Made by a program: the position numbers and the translations under genes. The notes beneath the pieces were generated by a model that was given only the letters and a program-made list of their open reading frames with translations, was not told the DNA's origin and searched no databases. From Phallus indusiatus (lineage: Eukaryota > Basidiomycota > Agaricomycetes > Phallales > Phallaceae), in NCBI GenBank assembly GCA_027605045.1, contig JAQFWX010000059.1:161855-225854 (forward strand): a stretch of DNA of 64,000 bases, read 5' to 3'. Of this stretch, positions 60,677 to 64,000 are shown piece by piece. Positions within the stretch are counted from its first letter, which is position 1, and each line of letters begins with the position of its first letter.

Positions 60677-62972
60677 ATGCCTCCTAAAAACAACAAGAAG
60701 TCAAAAAGAACGTAGGCGAACCACCACCTACCGAAGGCGGTCCATCCACATCTGCACGAGCAGGTGATACTGTTGTGATAGATGCAGCATTGTTTGAAAC
60801 ACTAGTCGCGGACCACGCGAATCGATCTAGACAAGGATCGAGACAAGGATCGAGACAAGCTTCACCAGCACGGAGTGAATCCGGTGAATCAGTGAAATCG
60901 ACCAGATCTCATAAGTCCAATCTCGGAAAAGACGAGGTAGCCCTACCACGTAAGATGATTGAGGATGCAAAAAGAATGATCCATGACCTCGTGAGAGGTG
61001 ATACACCGGGACAAGACGTCGGTGACATGTTAGTACGACTAGAGGCAGCCGTAATACCCGATGAAGAAGAACTGTGGACAACAGTGAAAGGGAAAGGTCG
61101 TGCACGAGACGACAATAGAACCAGCACGACAATACTGGCTCCAGTAACGGACAACGCGCAGGCGACGGTCAAGACAATGGCAAACACGCCAGCATTGCCA
61201 GCGACACCCAGAGCTCCATCGGCAGCACCGACCCCGGTATAACACGTCAACCCACACAACAGTACGCGGTACACGCGGAAACACTACATTCAGTGTTACA
61301 GGACCTACCTTCTGCACAACCAGCAGCAACCAGCACGCCCATCAGACCCACGCGAGCAGCAGATGACGCAGCCGCAGAGATAGAGAGGACGAGCTGAGCT
61401 GGATAGATCACGTCGAAACAGTCGACGTACCCCACCAGAGTTCGTGGCAACTCGTGACTACCTGGAAGATCAATCTACCAGACGAGTCAACGCGGGTCAA
61501 GGACCGCGTGATAAGAATAATCCTTCAGCTGCAGAGCTGGAAGAGTCAGCGAAAGACCTGGAAAGGATGGCCGCTGAGGCAGCGCAACTGGCACGGGAAA
61601 AACGTTCCGAGGCATTAGACAAACGCACAATTGCGTTACAAGGGAAGGTTAGTAGGCAAGAACCGTATGTCAACATGCAGGAAGACCTGCAGGAAGTGCG
61701 AGCAGCACGCACTGAACTGGCTAAAAGTAACCGAGAAATGGAAGCTGGCCAACGACCTGGCATCATCTTTGAGCAAGACCTCCCTAATCGCGCGGTGCCC
61801 ACTCAGACTGCAGCACAACCAGGACCGTCAACAGTACATTCTGGTCCACCAGCAGACGCTGGTCAAGCACATGCTCCTACAACGTCCCCAACAACCAGAG
61901 CACCGGTTGTACCCAGAAGAAGAGCAACATCTGCCAGGGATCAGTACGAACAAATGAGAGAAGACCTCCGAGATATACCGGAGAGTAACGCTGGGCCTTT
62001 CATGCCCAAATACTATGATGACGAGGACTCGTCAGACGACGAAGAAGCGTACGATCGCGGATACTTCGAACGTGAAATGAGGGAAACCCCATTTGACGAC
62101 CGAGAAGATAGACATAAACCTACGAAGAGGTTTAGAAGAGTTCAGGAAGACGAGGGGATAATTGTCATGGTGCAAGAAGCACTAGAGGAGTGCAAGGATG
62201 TAGTAGTATCAGCGTCCCCACTTGCGAAAGCGGGTGCAAAGATGCCATTATCCGTTATGTATAGCGGATCATCAAAGCCTGAAGACTTTGAGAAGTTCGT
62301 GACCTCTATTCTCAGATGGTTGAGGCTAAATAACCTACTCGGTGCAGCGTACGTCGAAGCACATATAGCCGTAGTCGGTATGCGACTAGATGGGGAGGCA
62401 CACGAATGGTTCGTGGAGCACGTAGAACGAGGAGGTCGTTCAACCAAGGGTTGGGACTTGGTAAGACTATTCCGAAGGATGCACAATATGTTCTTGTCAC
62501 CTACAAGCAAGAACCAGTCTGCACATAACTTCGATCACGCGAAGCAAGGTGCAAGGAGTGTACACGGTACATGAGTGAACTCCTGAAATTCGCAGCACGT
62601 CTAGTCCATCCACCGGACAGATACACCTTCAAACGAAAGTTCTTAGAAGGACTTGACGAGAGAATTCGCAGTGAAGTCACCAAGAGGGGATTCCTGGCCG
62701 AAAACTCATCAATTCGACGACTGTACATAGCCGCGAACGACATAGAGCAAGCATGGGACTATAATAAGTCAATACTAGCTCAACGTCAGACACCCGTAAA
62801 ATCAACGGGTACCCATTCAAGCTTGGCCAGACAAGCTCAAGAGAACAACTACCGCGCTAAAATCAAACCAAGCGGTATACCCACGGGACTATTCCCCGTA
62901 CGACCACGACTAGCAACAGCTGTCGCGCGCCCAAAATCTTCCTTATTTGGTAATAGGGATGGTTCTTCCTAA
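60677..62972 (+). mobile_element. Decayed Ty3/Gypsy-type gag fragment
   Basis: Begins MPPKNNKKSKR at 60677 and reads through several frames: DAALFETLVADH..., then TRQPTQQYAVHAET, then DYLEDQSTRRVNAGQG... The capsid-like core (retrotransposon gag domain) is FVTSILRWLRLNNLLG, AHEWFVEHVE, KGWDLVRLFRRMHNMF, then MSELLKFAARLVHPP and KFLEGLDERIRSEV. At least four breaks occur: a frame change near 60710, a frame change near 61240, a TGA near 61396, and a frame change near 62560. A heptad-like Ala/Glu/Lys segment before the core is likely coiled coil. No protease, reverse transcriptase or integrase follows, and no LTRs were seen, so this is a dead 5' fragment. Direct copies of GGATCGAGACAA (SRQGSRQG) occur near 60835. 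Confidence 0.8.
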
Positions 62973-63058
62973 AGCGGACTTCTAAATCTACTCTTCTTGA
63001 ACAACTCACTTCCAGCTCGTTTGACACCCCAGTTCACCCAAAAATCAACAAACAATAA

Positions 63059-63652
63059 AATGTTCAATCTTCGACTCTCTTCTTCCATTTCTTTCAAACA
63101 CCCCTCTCCTTCTTCCAATTCCCGAGAACCATCCCCAGAAGAAGATGTTTTTCCCCGGTCTTTCGTTATACTCATGATAGTCCTCGCACTCATGATTTGG
63201 ATATCGAGACAACTCTATTTACGTATTATTCACCCACTCCTATTCTCGAAATGGACTCCAAGACCTTACTCCCAGTTTATTCGCACAAGGTCCCTCGATC
63301 TATCGATAAGTGTAGAAGTTCAGATATTGTACACCCCTTCTTGGCTTTCGGAAAAGAAATCTATATCGAAAAGGAACTAAGATGGTTCACTGTCACTCAT
63401 GTTTATTCTACTCCAGAATCAGCCCTACAAGATTCATATTGTGTTTGGTTAACAGCACAAGTCGGATTAGATTACATGATAATGGTCCTGGATGTTCCCA
63501 GCCGATGGATCCTATCAGCATGTAATCACCAACCTGCTCTAGGATTTTATCGATCACCCAATCCCATTCCTAAAGAACCACTAAACCCTTCTTTTCATGA
63601 TTCCTCCCCTCAAATCTCCTACTACTTCCGAAATGACCATACGACTCCCTGA
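63059..63652 (+). CDS. Unknown coding candidate at the right end of the window
   Basis: An ATG at 63059 starts a frame with a basic Ser-rich N-terminus and a hydrophobic helix (FVILMIVLALMIWI). About 63190, a different frame becomes more protein-like: DIETTLFTYYSPTPILEMD, EIYIEKELRWFTVTHVYST, VWLTAQVGLDYMIMVLDV, ending at 63652. No splice pair I tried links the two frames, so there is either an undetected intron or a frameshift. No known family. Confidence 0.4.
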   Translation, partial: NVQSSTLFFHFFQTPLSFFQFPRTIPRRRCFSPVFRYTHDSPRTHDLDIETTLFTYYSPTPILEMDSKTLLPVYSHKVPRSIDKCRSSDIVHPFLAFGKEIYIEKELRWFTVTHVYSTPESALQDSYCVWLTAQVGLDYMIMVLDVPSRWILSACNHQPALGFYRSPNPIPKEPLNPSFHDSSPQISYYFRNDHTTP

Positions 63653-64000
63653 TATCAACAAACCACCCGCGACTCTTCGATGAGTCTGTTCTGGCATCCT
63701 GGAACGAACCCGATCAGAATCAGGAGAACAATAGAGAATAAAAGGAATACTACAAGAGAAGTTTCGCACCTATCCATTCACCTAAAAACATCCTTCTTGT
63801 TTCGGAGCTTAAATTCTTTTCAACTTTTGTCTTTTTCACCATTATGTCCATCCAACCTATTGGCTATCGCACACTTTCCATCATTCCATTTCCTTTTTAT
63901 CCCAATTTTATTCTCCACCTCCATATAGAAGACATGATAACTTTCAGAGCCTATGGTTCGCGAATATCAATTGGAGCGACTAAGTAGAAGTGGAAGAAGA
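63653..64000. other. Right-edge sequence
   Basis: AT- and CT-rich; probably the 3' flank of the preceding candidate. A possible ATG at about 63953 is too close to the edge to judge. Confidence 0.3.

Noticed and set aside
1..64000. CRISPR arrays, bacterial operons, riboswitches, rRNA genes
   Set aside because: No regularly spaced repeats with unique spacers, no ribosome-binding sites and no rRNA-like stretches; the DNA is eukaryotic.

Overview
The window looks like nuclear DNA of a mushroom-forming basidiomycete (Agaricomycetes, probably Agaricales; inference). Genes are broken by many introns of about 50-65 bp. The families fit this group: a seven-helix protein with a DUF6533 domain, a multi-intron P450, a GMC oxidoreductase, an F-box protein, a MULE transposase and a Ty3-type gag. 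There is no operon organisation. Most genes below were assembled by splicing from the sequence, and domains were recognised by eye without any database search.

0-16 kb. A cytochrome P450 (minus) carries every P450 signature but has a probable one-base break near its start codon. It is followed by an intron-containing tRNA-Leu(AAG) and about 4 kb with no recognisable gene. Next come a small NOPCHAP1-type gene (minus), a 608-aa GMC oxidoreductase whose six exons join in frame (plus), another empty 3.5 kb, and a SAM-dependent methyltransferase (minus). P450, GMC and methyltransferase together resemble a loose secondary-metabolism neighbourhood, but they are interrupted by housekeeping genes and lack a backbone enzyme.

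17-38 kb. A very large homeobox gene (minus, about 1,300 aa) encodes two separate homeodomains. The first is split by an intron of about 1.5 kb, roughly 25 times the local norm. Upstream lies a long non-coding stretch. Then comes about 10 kb with only weak coding candidates (a possible small membrane protein near 27.5 kb and a possible multi-exon remnant near 32 kb).

37.7-50 kb. This is an ordinary gene-dense block: a four-helix membrane protein, a DUF6533 seven-helix protein and a HET-C family gene with a signal peptide and a proline-rich C-terminal extension (all minus), an unknown 212-aa gene (plus), and an F-box gene (minus) with a probable frameshift.

50-64 kb. This is accessory, transposon-rich DNA. 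It holds a short-period repeat array, a decayed MULE transposase with a SWIM zinc finger and two CGA-to-TGA nonsense changes, two unrecognised low-complexity or Cys-containing multi-exon genes, a 96-bp tandem duplication, a dead Ty3-type gag fragment and an unrecognised coding candidate at the right end.
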